Source: Clostridium aestuarii
Lineage (GTDB): Bacteria; Bacillota; Clostridia; Clostridiales; Clostridiaceae
Direction of reading: 5' to 3'
DNA length: 64,000 nucleotides
NCBI RefSeq assembly: GCF_026735135.1
Contig: NZ_JAPQER010000004.1
Location: 186,001-250,000 of the forward strand
A model generated the notes under the pieces. That model was not told where the DNA came from and searched no databases. It worked only from the letters and a program-made list of their open reading frames with translations. Of this stretch, positions 54,202-63,187 are shown piece by piece. Made by a program: the position numbers and the translations under genes. Numbering within the stretch: position 1 is the stretch's first letter; every line of letters starts with the position of its first letter.

Positions 54202-54238
54202 AAAATAAATAAAAGTGCAATGCACTTTTATTTATTTT
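54202..54238. terminator. Bidirectional terminator, AAAAGTGC hairpin type
   Basis: Perfect 18-bp stem on AAAAGTGC/GCACTTTT with AT-rich extensions. It overlaps the end of the minus-strand ferritin-like gene and follows the SleC-like gene. Confidence 0.85.
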
Positions 54239-54746
54239 CAATAGGTCCATAGCTATCTTTATCATAGTGCATAAGTACTAATGTTAATTCTTCAGCATGT
54301 TCTTTTTCATCGGCTATAATTTCATAATAAGTTTGTTTTATATCCTTATATGGTGCCTCTAAAGCGTTTTGCTCATATAAAATCACAGCTTCAAGTTCAC
54401 CTTTTATATCATTTCTTATGAAGTTTAATGTAAGTCCTTCAGAATATTTTCCATATACATTTAGCGGTTCTGCTTTCTTACTGAATTTTACATGGTCTGA
54501 AGCTCCTAAAAATTTTTTAAATTGAACAGGATCATATTTTCTAAGTAGTTCTAAAAACATACCATAATGTCTTTTTTCATCTTCCATAATATGATGCCAT
54601 ACTTCATTAATGTCTTTTATGTTTGAGTGAGCAATATGATAAGCATAACCATTTATTGCTATAATTTCACTTATCATAGCTTCTCTTATTTTATTTGTAT
54701 AGAAGTAAGAATAACCTTGAGGCTGTCCTTCAGTTGTATAACTCAT
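54228..54746 (-). CDS. Ferritin-like diiron domain protein
   Basis: A 172-aa four-helix-bundle protein of the rubrerythrin/ferritin-like superfamily without a rubredoxin domain. Metal-binding motifs are SEIIAINGYAYH, EDEKRHYG, KGELEAVILYEQNA and ADEKEHAEEL, giving the paired E and ExxH ligands of a diiron site. It probably detoxifies oxygen or peroxide or stores iron, which fits an anaerobe. It is transcribed away from nrdD, which encodes an oxygen-sensitive enzyme. Confidence 0.85.
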   Translation of the reverse strand: MSYTTEGQPQGYSYFYTNKIREAMISEIIAINGYAYHIAHSNIKDINEVWHHIMEDEKRHYGMFLELLRKYDPVQFKKFLGASDHVKFSKKAEPLNVYGKYSEGLTLNFIRNDIKGELEAVILYEQNALEAPYKDIKQTYYEIIADEKEHAEELTLVLMHYDKDSYGPIENK

Positions 54747-54934
54747 ATATACACCTCCGTTTAAATATGTTTATAGTAATAATTTATTCGAAAATTAATA
54801 ATTTTAACACAAATTCAATAAAATGCAATAAAACAAATATTCATGTCAACATTGCTATTAGTATAAAAAACGTAATAAAAAGAAGTATGATAAATCAAAT
54901 AAGGATTAGTAATTTTATATAGGTAATTTAAAAA

Positions 54935-54963
54935 TTGATATAAAATTTTTTCTGGGGTATAAT
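54935..54963 (+). promoter_or_regulatory. Promoter of nrdD
   Basis: TTGATA (54935-54940), 17-nt spacer and TATAAT (54958-54963). Confidence 0.7.
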
Positions 54964-54969
54964 ATGTCA

Positions 54970-55017
54970 GTACAATATGTTGTGGGTGGAGGTATAAATA
55001 AATGCTATATGTTGTAA
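54970..55017 (+). promoter_or_regulatory. Pair of NrdR boxes at the nrdD start
   Basis: Box 1 GTACAATATGTTGTGG (54970-54985) matches 13 of 16 positions of the consensus ACACWATATNTWGTGT. Box 2 ATGCTATATGTTGTAA (55002-55017) matches 12 of 16. Their starts are 32 bp apart, the conserved three-turn spacing of NrdR sites. Box 2 includes the start codon. Confidence 0.75.
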
Positions 55018-57131
55018 AAAGAGATGGCCGTGAAGTGCAAATTGATTCTATTAAGATTACCAATGCTATTAAGGGAGCAGCGGATGAAATAGCTTTTAAT
55101 TTAAAAGAAAGCGAAGCTATTGAACTTACTCAAAGAGTAATAGAACAAATTGAAAATGAAAGATATGAAAAAATAACAGTAGAAGAAATACAAAACATTG
55201 TAGAAAATACTTTGATGAATACTGGATATGAAACTATAGGAAGAACATATTCTAATTATAGAAATGAAAGAACTAAGATTAGAGAGAAAAAATCAGGTTT
55301 AATGAAAGCTATAGAAAACATAGGCGTTGAAACGGATAGAGATAATGCTAATGTAGGTAATAATTTTAGTGCTAAGCTTCTTAGAATCGCTAGTGAATCT
55401 AATAAGTGGCATAATTTATCTATGATGCCTAAAAAGCTAGCTAAGCTTCATGAAAATGGAGATTTGTATTATCATGATTTAGATTCATATAATTTAACTA
55501 CTAACTGTTTGAACATAGAAACAGGTAAAATACTAAAAAAAGGATTTAATACTGGATATGGAACAATTCTTCCAGCAAAGAGAATAGAATCTGCTGCAGA
55601 ATTATCCTGTATATTACTTCAAAGTACTCAAAATGATATGTTCGGTGGTCAATCTCATGTAGATTTTGATAACGATATGGCTGAATTTGTAAGCATGACA
55701 AGAGTTGAAATAAGAAAAGAATACGAAGAGATTTTAAGTGGTACTAATAAAGAAATTGAAAAATTAGTTGAGAATAAACTGGAAAAAATAGTTCATCAAT
55801 CAATGCAGGGAATAGTATATAATTTAAATACTATGCATTCTAGAGCAGGAAGTCAGGTGCCTTTTAGTTCGATTAATTTAGGAATTCCAAGAAGTGAAGA
55901 TGCTGCTATGGTATGTAGGATATTCCTGGAAGAGTATAGAAAAGGTCTTGGAAAAGGAGAACAGCCTATATTCCCTAATATTATATTTAGAGTTAAAAAT
56001 GGAGTAAATAGAGAAGAAAAAGATCCGTATTATTATTTATATGAACTTGCTTGTAGAGTTGCGAGTAAAAGAATGAATCCTATGTTTATGAACTTAGATG
56101 CAGACTTTAATAAAGAATACTATGACAAAGGGATTATTGGGGCAACTATGGGATGTAGAACATATACAATGTCAAATGTAAATGGTGAAGCAGGTCCAGG
56201 CGGACGTGGGAATATAGCACCTACTACAATTAATTTACCTCGTCTAGGAATATTAGCTAAAGGAAATATAGATAAATTCTTTTCATTACTAAATAGTAGA
56301 TTAGATTTAACACGCGAAGCTTTACTACATAGATATCAAGTTCTTAAAAGATTAAAGGTTAAGGATTTACCTTTTGTAGCAGGAGAAAAATTAATGCGTG
56401 GTGCTGAAAATTTAGGTTTAAATGATTCTATAGAACCTATTTTAAGACAAGGAACTTGGGCAATTGGATTCATTGGTGTTGCAGAAACATTAACTGCATT
56501 GGTAGGCAAACACCATGGAGAAAGTAAAGAGGCTTATGAATTAGGTATAAAAATAGTATCTCATATACGAGAGTTTTGTGATAAGTATAAAGAAATAGAT
56601 AAATTAAATTGGAGCTGTTATGCAACTCCAGCAGAAGGACTTTCAGGTAAGTTTGTTCTTCAAGATCAAAAAGTATTTGGAAAAATAAAAGGAGTTACAG
56701 ATAAAGACTATTATACTAATAGTTATCATGTACCTGTATGTTATAAAATATCTATTAAAGATAAAATAGATATAGAAGCACCTTTTCATAAGATATGTAA
56801 TGGAGGACATATAACTTATATAGAAATGGATGGATATCCAGAACAAGAATCTGTTAAAGCTATAATAGATTATGCATATAAGAATACAAATATAAGTTAT
56901 ATAGGTGTTAATTTTCACATGAAATATTGTAAAGAATGTGGAGAAACAATAGAAGTATCAGACCTAAAATGTCCTAAGTGTGGAAGTGTTAATATTCAAG
57001 GGATTTCTAGAGTTACAGGATATCTTTCATTAGATGAAAGATTTGGTGCAGGAAAAGTTGCGGAACGTTCAGATAGAACATCTCATAATGATGAAAAACA
57101 TATTAATATATATGAGGTAGACAGTGAATAA
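55002..57131 (+). CDS. nrdD: Anaerobic ribonucleoside-triphosphate reductase
   Basis: Class III ribonucleotide reductase, 709 aa, making dNTPs without oxygen via a glycyl radical. The N-terminal ATP-cone (about 1-95; YVVKRDGREVQIDSIKITNAI) provides allosteric control. The zinc site is CKECGETIEVSDLKCPKCG near the C-terminus and the radical glycine is Gly673 in RVTGYLSLDERFG. Two NrdR boxes mark the promoter and start. nrdG follows after 150 nt, with a terminator-like hairpin between. Confidence 0.97.
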   Translation: MLYVVKRDGREVQIDSIKITNAIKGAADEIAFNLKESEAIELTQRVIEQIENERYEKITVEEIQNIVENTLMNTGYETIGRTYSNYRNERTKIREKKSGLMKAIENIGVETDRDNANVGNNFSAKLLRIASESNKWHNLSMMPKKLAKLHENGDLYYHDLDSYNLTTNCLNIETGKILKKGFNTGYGTILPAKRIESAAELSCILLQSTQNDMFGGQSHVDFDNDMAEFVSMTRVEIRKEYEEILSGTNKEIEKLVENKLEKIVHQSMQGIVYNLNTMHSRAGSQVPFSSINLGIPRSEDAAMVCRIFLEEYRKGLGKGEQPIFPNIIFRVKNGVNREEKDPYYYLYELACRVASKRMNPMFMNLDADFNKEYYDKGIIGATMGCRTYTMSNVNGEAGPGGRGNIAPTTINLPRLGILAKGNIDKFFSLLNSRLDLTREALLHRYQVLKRLKVKDLPFVAGEKLMRGAENLGLNDSIEPILRQGTWAIGFIGVAETLTALVGKHHGESKEAYELGIKIVSHIREFCDKYKEIDKLNWSCYATPAEGLSGKFVLQDQKVFGKIKGVTDKDYYTNSYHVPVCYKISIKDKIDIEAPFHKICNGGHITYIEMDGYPEQESVKAIIDYAYKNTNISYIGVNFHMKYCKECGETIEVSDLKCPKCGSVNIQGISRVTGYLSLDERFGAGKVAERSDRTSHNDEKHINIYEVDSE

Positions 57132-57151
57132 GAATATTAATTAAGTAAGCT

Positions 57152-57197
57152 AAATTATTGAACAATAAAAATATTTTTGTTGTTCAATAATTTTTTA
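57152..57197 (+). terminator. Hairpin between nrdD and nrdG
   Basis: Fourteen-bp stem around ATTATTGAACAA/TTGTTCAATAAT followed by a T tract. It could end most nrdD transcripts before nrdG. Confidence 0.75.
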
Positions 57198-57281
57198 TAG
57201 ATAAAATATAAGTTTTTAAATTCTATAGAAAAAATTTTTAAATCTTAATCGTTTAAAAGATATAGTAGTGGAGGTGAAATT

Positions 57282-57782
57282 ATGAAATTACAAGTTGCAG
57301 GTTTTTTAGATAACTCTATGGTAAATGGAAAAGGTCTTAGGAGTGTTATTTTTGTTTCAGGTTGTAATCATAATTGTGAAGGATGTCATAATAAAGAGAT
57401 GCAAGCTTTTGATTATGGTGATAAAGTAGAAATAAATGAAATAATGGATAGAATAAAGCATAATATACCTTTAATAAAAGGAGTAACGTTTTCTGGAGGA
57501 GAACCATTTGAACAAGCAAAAGCACTTATATTTCTTGCACAAAATATAAAAGAACAAGGACTAAGCCTCTGGTGTTATACAGGTTATACCTTCGATAAAA
57601 TGTTAGGAAGTAAAGATAACGATAAGTTAGAATTATTAAAATATGTAGATGTAATTGTGGACGGAAGATTTGAAAAAAATTTAACAGAAAACGCACCTAA
57701 ATATGCAGGATCTAGCAACCAAAGAGTTATAAATGTACAAAAAAGCTTGAAATCTGGAAAAATTATTGAATTTAATGAATAA
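57282..57782 (+). CDS. nrdG: Anaerobic ribonucleotide reductase activating protein
   Basis: Radical-SAM activase that installs the glycyl radical on NrdD; 166 aa. The 4Fe-4S motif CNHNCEGC (C-x3-C-x2-C) is at about residues 28-35 and the SAM-binding strand reads TFSGGEPFEQ. VDGRFEKNL and GSSNQRVINVQKSL are family features. A strong GGAGGTGAAAT site precedes the ATG. Confidence 0.96.
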   Translation: MKLQVAGFLDNSMVNGKGLRSVIFVSGCNHNCEGCHNKEMQAFDYGDKVEINEIMDRIKHNIPLIKGVTFSGGEPFEQAKALIFLAQNIKEQGLSLWCYTGYTFDKMLGSKDNDKLELLKYVDVIVDGRFEKNLTENAPKYAGSSNQRVINVQKSLKSGKIIEFNE

Positions 57783-57797
57783 TAAGGATTATAAGAT

Positions 57798-57865
57798 GGC
57801 ATGTGAAATTGCTTTTGAATAACACATAATTAATTATGTGTTATTCAAAAGCAATTTCACATGCC
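57798..57865. repeat. Perfect 68-bp palindrome between convergent genes
   Basis: Arms of 34 bases (57798-57831 and 57832-57865), exact reverse complements with no spacer. The left arm begins GGCATGTGAAATTG and the centre is AATTAATT-like. It lies in the 114-nt gap between nrdG and the minus-strand hydrolase gene. It may act as a bidirectional terminator, but lacks T runs. Confidence 0.9.
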
Positions 57866-57896
57866 TATTCATATGTTGATATTAAAAATATTTTTA

Positions 57897-58541
57897 TTAG
57901 ATTGCATTTTGAGGTTCTAAAATCTTAACTTTATTTCTATCTTTAAGTTTTCCTTCGATTTTTAAGGTACTACTGTTCAGTCTTTCAGTATTTTCCATGG
58001 TTTCTATAAAATCTTCAATTTTATTTAAATCAAAAGATAGAGAAGGGACTTTATAATGCATTGGTATGATTATATGACTATTAATAGCGTTTGATACAAT
58101 AGAGGCTTCTTTTGCATCTATTGTATAAATTCCTCCTATAGGAATAAGTAGCACATCTATATCGCCTATTTTGTTTATATCTTCAACGGAAAGTTCATGT
58201 CCTAAATCACCCAAATGACAAATCTTATATCCGTCAATTTCTAATACAAAAATTATATTTTCTCCTCGTTTAGTACCTTTTGAATGGTCGTGATAAGAAG
58301 GAATACCTTCAATAGGTATATCACATGCATAAAACAGACCAACTTTATCTAAAATTTCTGGATTACCTTTAATATTTTTTATATAATCATGATCAAAATG
58401 ATGATGACTTATAGTTACTACATCAGCTTTGCCTTCAAAAATTTTATATCCAATAGAATTGTCATATGGATCAGTTAAAATTTTTCTTCCTTTTGAATCT
58501 TCAATTAAAAAAGATGCATGACCAAGCCACGTTATTTCCAT
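57897..58541 (-). CDS. MBL-fold metal-dependent hydrolase (UPF0173)
   Basis: Metallo-beta-lactamase fold protein, about 214 aa, of the YtkL/UPF0173 group. Metal ligands are in TISHHHFDHD (HxHxDH) and HLGDLGHELS, with IIPMHYKVPS at the C-terminal His. It begins with the typical ITWLGHASFLIE. ATG 58541 follows AAGGAGTG; the in-frame GTG at 58550 overlaps that site. The physiological substrate is unknown. Confidence 0.88.
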   Translation of the reverse strand: MEITWLGHASFLIEDSKGRKILTDPYDNSIGYKIFEGKADVVTISHHHFDHDYIKNIKGNPEILDKVGLFYACDIPIEGIPSYHDHSKGTKRGENIIFVLEIDGYKICHLGDLGHELSVEDINKIGDIDVLLIPIGGIYTIDAKEASIVSNAINSHIIIPMHYKVPSLSFDLNKIEDFIETMENTERLNSSTLKIEGKLKDRNKVKILEPQNAI

Positions 58542-58913
58542 ATAATTCACTCCTTTTTTATAAATATTATATCATTATTATAAACAGTAGAAACTTTTAT
58601 TATAGATAATCAAAAATTAACTTTATTGTAAACATTATTATGTATATAGTGTGATATAATAATATGAAAAATATTAATAAAAATATATAAATATGTATAT
58701 AAACATATATTTACAATAATAAATGTTAAAAAATAGAATGAAATTTTTAAATAAATAGAACGTTTATGTATTTTTGTCGTATTAATATATGAGGAAATAA
58801 TATAGATTAAAGGCAAAGTTTAATAATATTAAAAAATAATACTAAAATTATTGCAATGTTTATCCATGTAAAATAAAATAAAGATATGGATAGTGAGTTT
58901 AGGGGGAGATACT
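58542..58913. other. Gene-free spacer upstream of the amidase
   Basis: Very AT-rich. A short inverted repeat TATCCAT/ATGGATA lies at about 58860-58892, just before the amidase ribosome binding site. No convincing sigma-A promoter was found; a sporulation sigma factor promoter is possible but was not identified. Confidence 0.4.
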
Positions 58914-61508
58914 TTGAGGTGTGTAAAAAGAATTGTAATATTTATGGTTATGATGTTGTTTATTGGAGGAATGTCTAATTTAAAGGCATTTGGGATTACA
59001 TATAATCAAATGCAAAGTAAATTTAATATAGATATAGATAAGGTATGGGATATAGAATTTAATGAAGATATAGATAGAAATTCTGTATTAGGACAAGATA
59101 ATATTATAGTATTAGATGATGAAAATAATAATGTTAAAATCAAAGTTGGTTATAAGGACAGTAGAACAATATCTGTTTCACCTGTATATCATTATGAGTA
59201 TGGCAAAACTTATATGTTGATAATAAGACAAGACATTAAATCTAAAAAGGGTAAAACAATGTTAAAACCCGTTAAAATGAAATTTACCATAAAATCTAAG
59301 GTTGAAAAACCAGTATCATCTAAAGAAAATGTAGTTGTATTAGATGCAGGACGTGCTGGAAATGATATTGGAGCTGAAGTTGGACCTTCTGGAATAAAAG
59401 GTAAGGATATTAATTTGGATGTTGCAATTAAAGCAGGAAAAATATTGGAAAGTAATGGTGTTAAAGTTGTTTATACTAGAAAAACGGATTATGTTTCATG
59501 GAGTAAGGATGATAGTATTGAAGCTAGAAGTAAGATAGTTAATGATGCTAATGCTGATGTGTTAGTAAGTATTCATTGTAATTCCTCAAATTCTAAAGAT
59601 GCAAATGGAATAGAAACTTATTATTTAGAAAATGATTCGGAATCCAAGAAACTAGCTTCTTATATCCAAAATGACTTAGTGAGTAAAACTGGGCTTAGAA
59701 ACAGAGGGATAATGAGCAGCAGATTTAAAACACTAAGTAAAGTAAATGCTACAGCAGTTTATTTAGATTTAGGGTTTATAACTAATCCAACTGAAGAAAA
59801 AGTTTTAAATAGTGAAGAGTTTAAAAAGAATAGTGCAGAGGCTATAGCAAATTTAGTACTAAAATATTTAGATGTAAAAAGAGAGAGGTACATAAAAGAT
59901 ATAAAAGATAAAACCGTTTTATTATTTAAAGGTGAAAAATATAATTTTCCACATGCAGTGACTGCTGTGATGAATGATAATACAAATAAAAATGTAAGTG
60001 TAAAATGGGACAAAAATTATATAAATACTTCCAAGGCAGGTACTTATACATATAAAGGAACTATAAACGGATATGATGATAAAGTTAGTTTAACGATAAT
60101 AGTATCAGATGATAGTAGTGCACAAAAGCCTATTGATCCAAAACAAAAAGTAATTTGTATTGATTCTGCACGAGGAGGTAGCTATATAGGTGTAACAGGA
60201 GTAACTGGTGTAAAGGAAAAAGATATTAATTTGAAGGTTGGGCTTAAGGCTGGAAAAATATTAGAAGAAAAAGGTTACAAGGTTATTTATACAAGAAAAA
60301 GTGATTCTATGCCATGGTCTAAAGATAGAGATATAGAAATGAGAGATAAAATAGCAAATGATGGAGATGCTGATTTGTTCATAAGCATACATTGTTTGCA
60401 ATCTACCCAAAATCCTTCTGCTACAGGAGTACAAGCTTATTATTTAAACAACGATAATATAAGTAAACAACTTGCAAATGATATACAAAGTGAACTTATT
60501 AAAAATACTGGAGCAAGAGATAGAGGTATACAAGGAAGGGACTTAAGAACATTAAAAAATCTTGAAGGAACAGGAATGTTTATATACCTAGGATTTTTAA
60601 CAAATTCACAGGAAGAAAAACTTCTTAATAGTGAATCATACCAAGATAAGTGTGCTAAAGCTATAGCTGATGGTATAATAAATAATCTTAATTCTTCTAC
60701 CAGTACAGATGTATCTATTAATTCGGTACAAGATATTACGGTTAATTTGCTTAAGGGACAAGAATATTTATTACCTAAAAAGGTTGATGCTTTAACTAGT
60801 GGAAATAGAAATGTTAAAACAGATGTTGTTTGGGCAGTGAATAATATAGATACCAGTAAGTTAGGAACTTATGTTATTCCAGGAAGAGTTAAAGGTTATA
60901 ATAAGACAGTAACATTAGTTGCAATAGTTGGTTCTAATAGTTCAAATAAAAAATATAAAATATGTATTGATCCTGGGCATGGTGGATATGATTCAGGAGC
61001 TGTAGGAACAACGGGAATTAAGGAAAAAGATGTAGCTTTAGGGGTAAGTTTAAAACTTGGAGATATTCTTGTTAAGAATGGATTGGATGTTGTGTTTACT
61101 AGAACTAGTGATAATACTCCTTGGCCAGCTGATAAGAGCGCTGAGTTAAAAAAGCGATGTTCTATAGCGAACACTTCAAATGTAGATTATTTTGTATCTA
61201 TTCATGCTAATAGTACAAATAATAGACAAATTACAGGAACGGAAGTACTGTATTATAGAGATAAAACAGATGGAATACCATTGGCTAGAAACATACAAGA
61301 TGAAATGATAACTGCAACAGGAAATAATGATAGAGGATTAAAACCCAGAGGGATATATGTAACTAAATATACAAACGCACCGTCAGCTCTTGTTGAATTA
61401 GAATTTATAAGTAATCCTGAAAAGGAAAAAATGTTAAACACTTCAAGTTACCAACAAAAATGTGCTGAGGCAATTGCAAGAGGAATTTTAAAAACTGTAG
61501 AAAAATAA
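58914..61508 (+). CDS. Secreted N-acetylmuramoyl-L-alanine amidase with three amidase domains, two degenerate
   Basis: About 864 aa: signal peptide (1-27), Ig-like domain, Amidase_3 copy 1, Big_4-like Ig domain, Amidase_3 copy 2, second Big_4-like domain, Amidase_3 copy 3. Only copy 3 keeps the zinc and catalytic residues: His689 (DPGHGG), Glu704 (KEKD), His764 (SIHAN), Glu828 (VELEF). In copy 1 these are Arg147, Gly163, His221 and Asp; in copy 2 Arg, Glu, His and Tyr. The first two copies probably bind peptidoglycan. TTG 58914 has AGGGGGAGA upstream; an in-frame GTG at 58893 precedes that site. Confidence 0.92.
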   Translation: MRCVKRIVIFMVMMLFIGGMSNLKAFGITYNQMQSKFNIDIDKVWDIEFNEDIDRNSVLGQDNIIVLDDENNNVKIKVGYKDSRTISVSPVYHYEYGKTYMLIIRQDIKSKKGKTMLKPVKMKFTIKSKVEKPVSSKENVVVLDAGRAGNDIGAEVGPSGIKGKDINLDVAIKAGKILESNGVKVVYTRKTDYVSWSKDDSIEARSKIVNDANADVLVSIHCNSSNSKDANGIETYYLENDSESKKLASYIQNDLVSKTGLRNRGIMSSRFKTLSKVNATAVYLDLGFITNPTEEKVLNSEEFKKNSAEAIANLVLKYLDVKRERYIKDIKDKTVLLFKGEKYNFPHAVTAVMNDNTNKNVSVKWDKNYINTSKAGTYTYKGTINGYDDKVSLTIIVSDDSSAQKPIDPKQKVICIDSARGGSYIGVTGVTGVKEKDINLKVGLKAGKILEEKGYKVIYTRKSDSMPWSKDRDIEMRDKIANDGDADLFISIHCLQSTQNPSATGVQAYYLNNDNISKQLANDIQSELIKNTGARDRGIQGRDLRTLKNLEGTGMFIYLGFLTNSQEEKLLNSESYQDKCAKAIADGIINNLNSSTSTDVSINSVQDITVNLLKGQEYLLPKKVDALTSGNRNVKTDVVWAVNNIDTSKLGTYVIPGRVKGYNKTVTLVAIVGSNSSNKKYKICIDPGHGGYDSGAVGTTGIKEKDVALGVSLKLGDILVKNGLDVVFTRTSDNTPWPADKSAELKKRCSIANTSNVDYFVSIHANSTNNRQITGTEVLYYRDKTDGIPLARNIQDEMITATGNNDRGLKPRGIYVTKYTNAPSALVELEFISNPEKEKMLNTSSYQQKCAEAIARGILKTVEK

Positions 61509-61516
61509 AGATAAGT

Positions 61517-61575
61517 GGAAGAGATAAGAGTGTTACAAAAGTATTGTAATATTCTATCTCTTCCTTTATTATTTT
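61517..61575 (+). terminator. Terminator of the amidase gene
   Basis: GGAAGAGATA pairs with TATCTCTTCC, enclosing a second TTACAA/TTGTAA stem, followed by a T-rich tract. Confidence 0.7.
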
Positions 61576-61780
61576 AAATAGTATATAATTTTAATGATTA
61601 CGTATATTTTATATACATAAATTAACTTAATTTTAAGTTTTATACAAATAACAATATATAGTTATCAATGAAATTACTTTTATAATATAAGTTGTAATTA
61701 AATGATTATTACTATGAAAAAACTATAATTACTTATACCTGGAAATTAGTATATGTTAACTATAAGAAAGAGGTGGATTT

Positions 61781-62722
61781 ATGAATACTAGCAAAAGAAT
61801 TTTTCAATCCAATTCATTTGCAATGGTCTTATTGATTTTATACGCATTAGGGGGGAGACTTCTTATGCCTATTTTTAATAAGTTAAATTTATCACTTCCA
61901 TATAGGATTGTATTACCTCAATTTATTTTATTATTGTTACCTACAATAATTTATTTTATCATAACTAAACGTTCGGTTGTACAAACTCTTAGATTGAAAA
62001 AAATAGGAATGAAAACTATATTGATAGTTGTTTTAATAGGACTTTTAGGGATGCCTGTGGCAGCATTTTTATCGTTAATAACCCAGTTTGTTTTTCCTAA
62101 TAGAATAAGTGAAGTGGTTGCTGCATTAAATAATATACCTTTTATTATTAGAGTGGGAATAATTGCAGTTACTCCTGCTATTTGTGAGGAAATAACAATG
62201 AGAGGAGTTGTTTTAGCAGGATACGATAATGTCAATATAAAAACGGCTGCTGTGATGACTGGATTGTTTTTTGGTATACTCCATATGGATGGGAATCAAT
62301 TTTTATATGCTTTTGCTTTGGGAATAATATTTGCATATTTAGTTAGAATAACAGATTCGATTTTTTCATCAATGGTATGTCATCTTACTATTAATGGTAC
62401 ACAATTACTGTTGCCAGAATTAATTAAATTGGCAAGCAAAGGTTCAAATGAAGAGATTAAGGCAGCACAAAAAGCAGGATTAGATTCTTTTACTATGATT
62501 GAAAAAATAAATGTTATATCTATTTATTTAATTTTAGCAATAATATGTATGGGGATTATAATACTTTTGATACAGAAACTTGTTAAAATACATGGAATTA
62601 AAGGAATAAAAGTATCACAAGAAAGAAAAAGTGTAAAAGTTATGAATGCACCAGCATATATAACTATTGTTCTATATGTTTTTATTATAGTAGGACAACT
62701 GATGCAAATATATAAAAAATAA
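61781..62722 (+). CDS. CPBP-family intramembrane glutamic endopeptidase
   Basis: Integral membrane protein of 313 aa with about eight helices, of the CAAX-protease/bacteriocin-processing (Abi) family. The catalytic motifs are ICEEITMRGVVLAGY (EExxxR) and FFGILHMDGNQF (FxxxH), plus the third His in MVCHLTINGTQ. It may process a peptide or provide immunity or membrane quality control; no bacteriocin gene is nearby. A small Cys-rich gene follows after 19 nt. Confidence 0.9.
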   Translation: MNTSKRIFQSNSFAMVLLILYALGGRLLMPIFNKLNLSLPYRIVLPQFILLLLPTIIYFIITKRSVVQTLRLKKIGMKTILIVVLIGLLGMPVAAFLSLITQFVFPNRISEVVAALNNIPFIIRVGIIAVTPAICEEITMRGVVLAGYDNVNIKTAAVMTGLFFGILHMDGNQFLYAFALGIIFAYLVRITDSIFSSMVCHLTINGTQLLLPELIKLASKGSNEEIKAAQKAGLDSFTMIEKINVISIYLILAIICMGIIILLIQKLVKIHGIKGIKVSQERKSVKVMNAPAYITIVLYVFIIVGQLMQIYKK

Positions 62723-62741
62723 ACAAAGGAGGAATTTTATT

Positions 62742-63098
62742 ATGTCTGATGCTGTAAAATTTTTTGAAGAAGGATATAATTGTGCAGAAGCAGTAATAAA
62801 AGCAGTTAATGAAGAGAAAAAGTTAAATATACCAGTAAGTGTAGGTACACCTTTTGGTAGTGGTATGTCTGTGGGAAGTACTTGTGGAGCTATTGCAGGA
62901 GCAATAATAGCTTTAGGGGCTATAAAAGGGAGAGAAACTTATATGGAACCTAATGAAGCAAGAAGCTCTTCAAAGGAAATATTAAAAAATATTAAAGAAA
63001 AATATGGAACTCTTGAATGTAAAGAATTAAAAAGGAAAGGGGTTTCATGCAAGGAAATTGTAAATTATGCGTATAATATTTTAAATGAATATATTTAG
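62742..63098 (+). CDS. C_GCAxxG_C_C family protein
   Basis: Small 118-aa protein of the C_GCAxxG_C_C family, probably binding a metal or redox cofactor through conserved cysteines: GYNCAEAV, GSTCGAIAGAIIALG, TLECKEL and VSCKEIV. The function is unknown; relatives in clostridia often neighbour redox genes. A strong AAAGGAGGAA site precedes the ATG and it is likely co-transcribed with the protease gene. Confidence 0.85.
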   Translation: MSDAVKFFEEGYNCAEAVIKAVNEEKKLNIPVSVGTPFGSGMSVGSTCGAIAGAIIALGAIKGRETYMEPNEARSSSKEILKNIKEKYGTLECKELKRKGVSCKEIVNYAYNILNEYI

Positions 63099-63187
63099 GT
63101 ATATGTGGGAAATAAACAAGAAAATAAAAATATATAAAAAGTTATTATAGAAAAAATGGTGGTATGTTATGTAGAGGGGGATATTAT

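Noticed and set aside
57798..57865. Insertion sequence remnant
   Set aside because: No transposase fragment or target-site duplication next to the palindrome.
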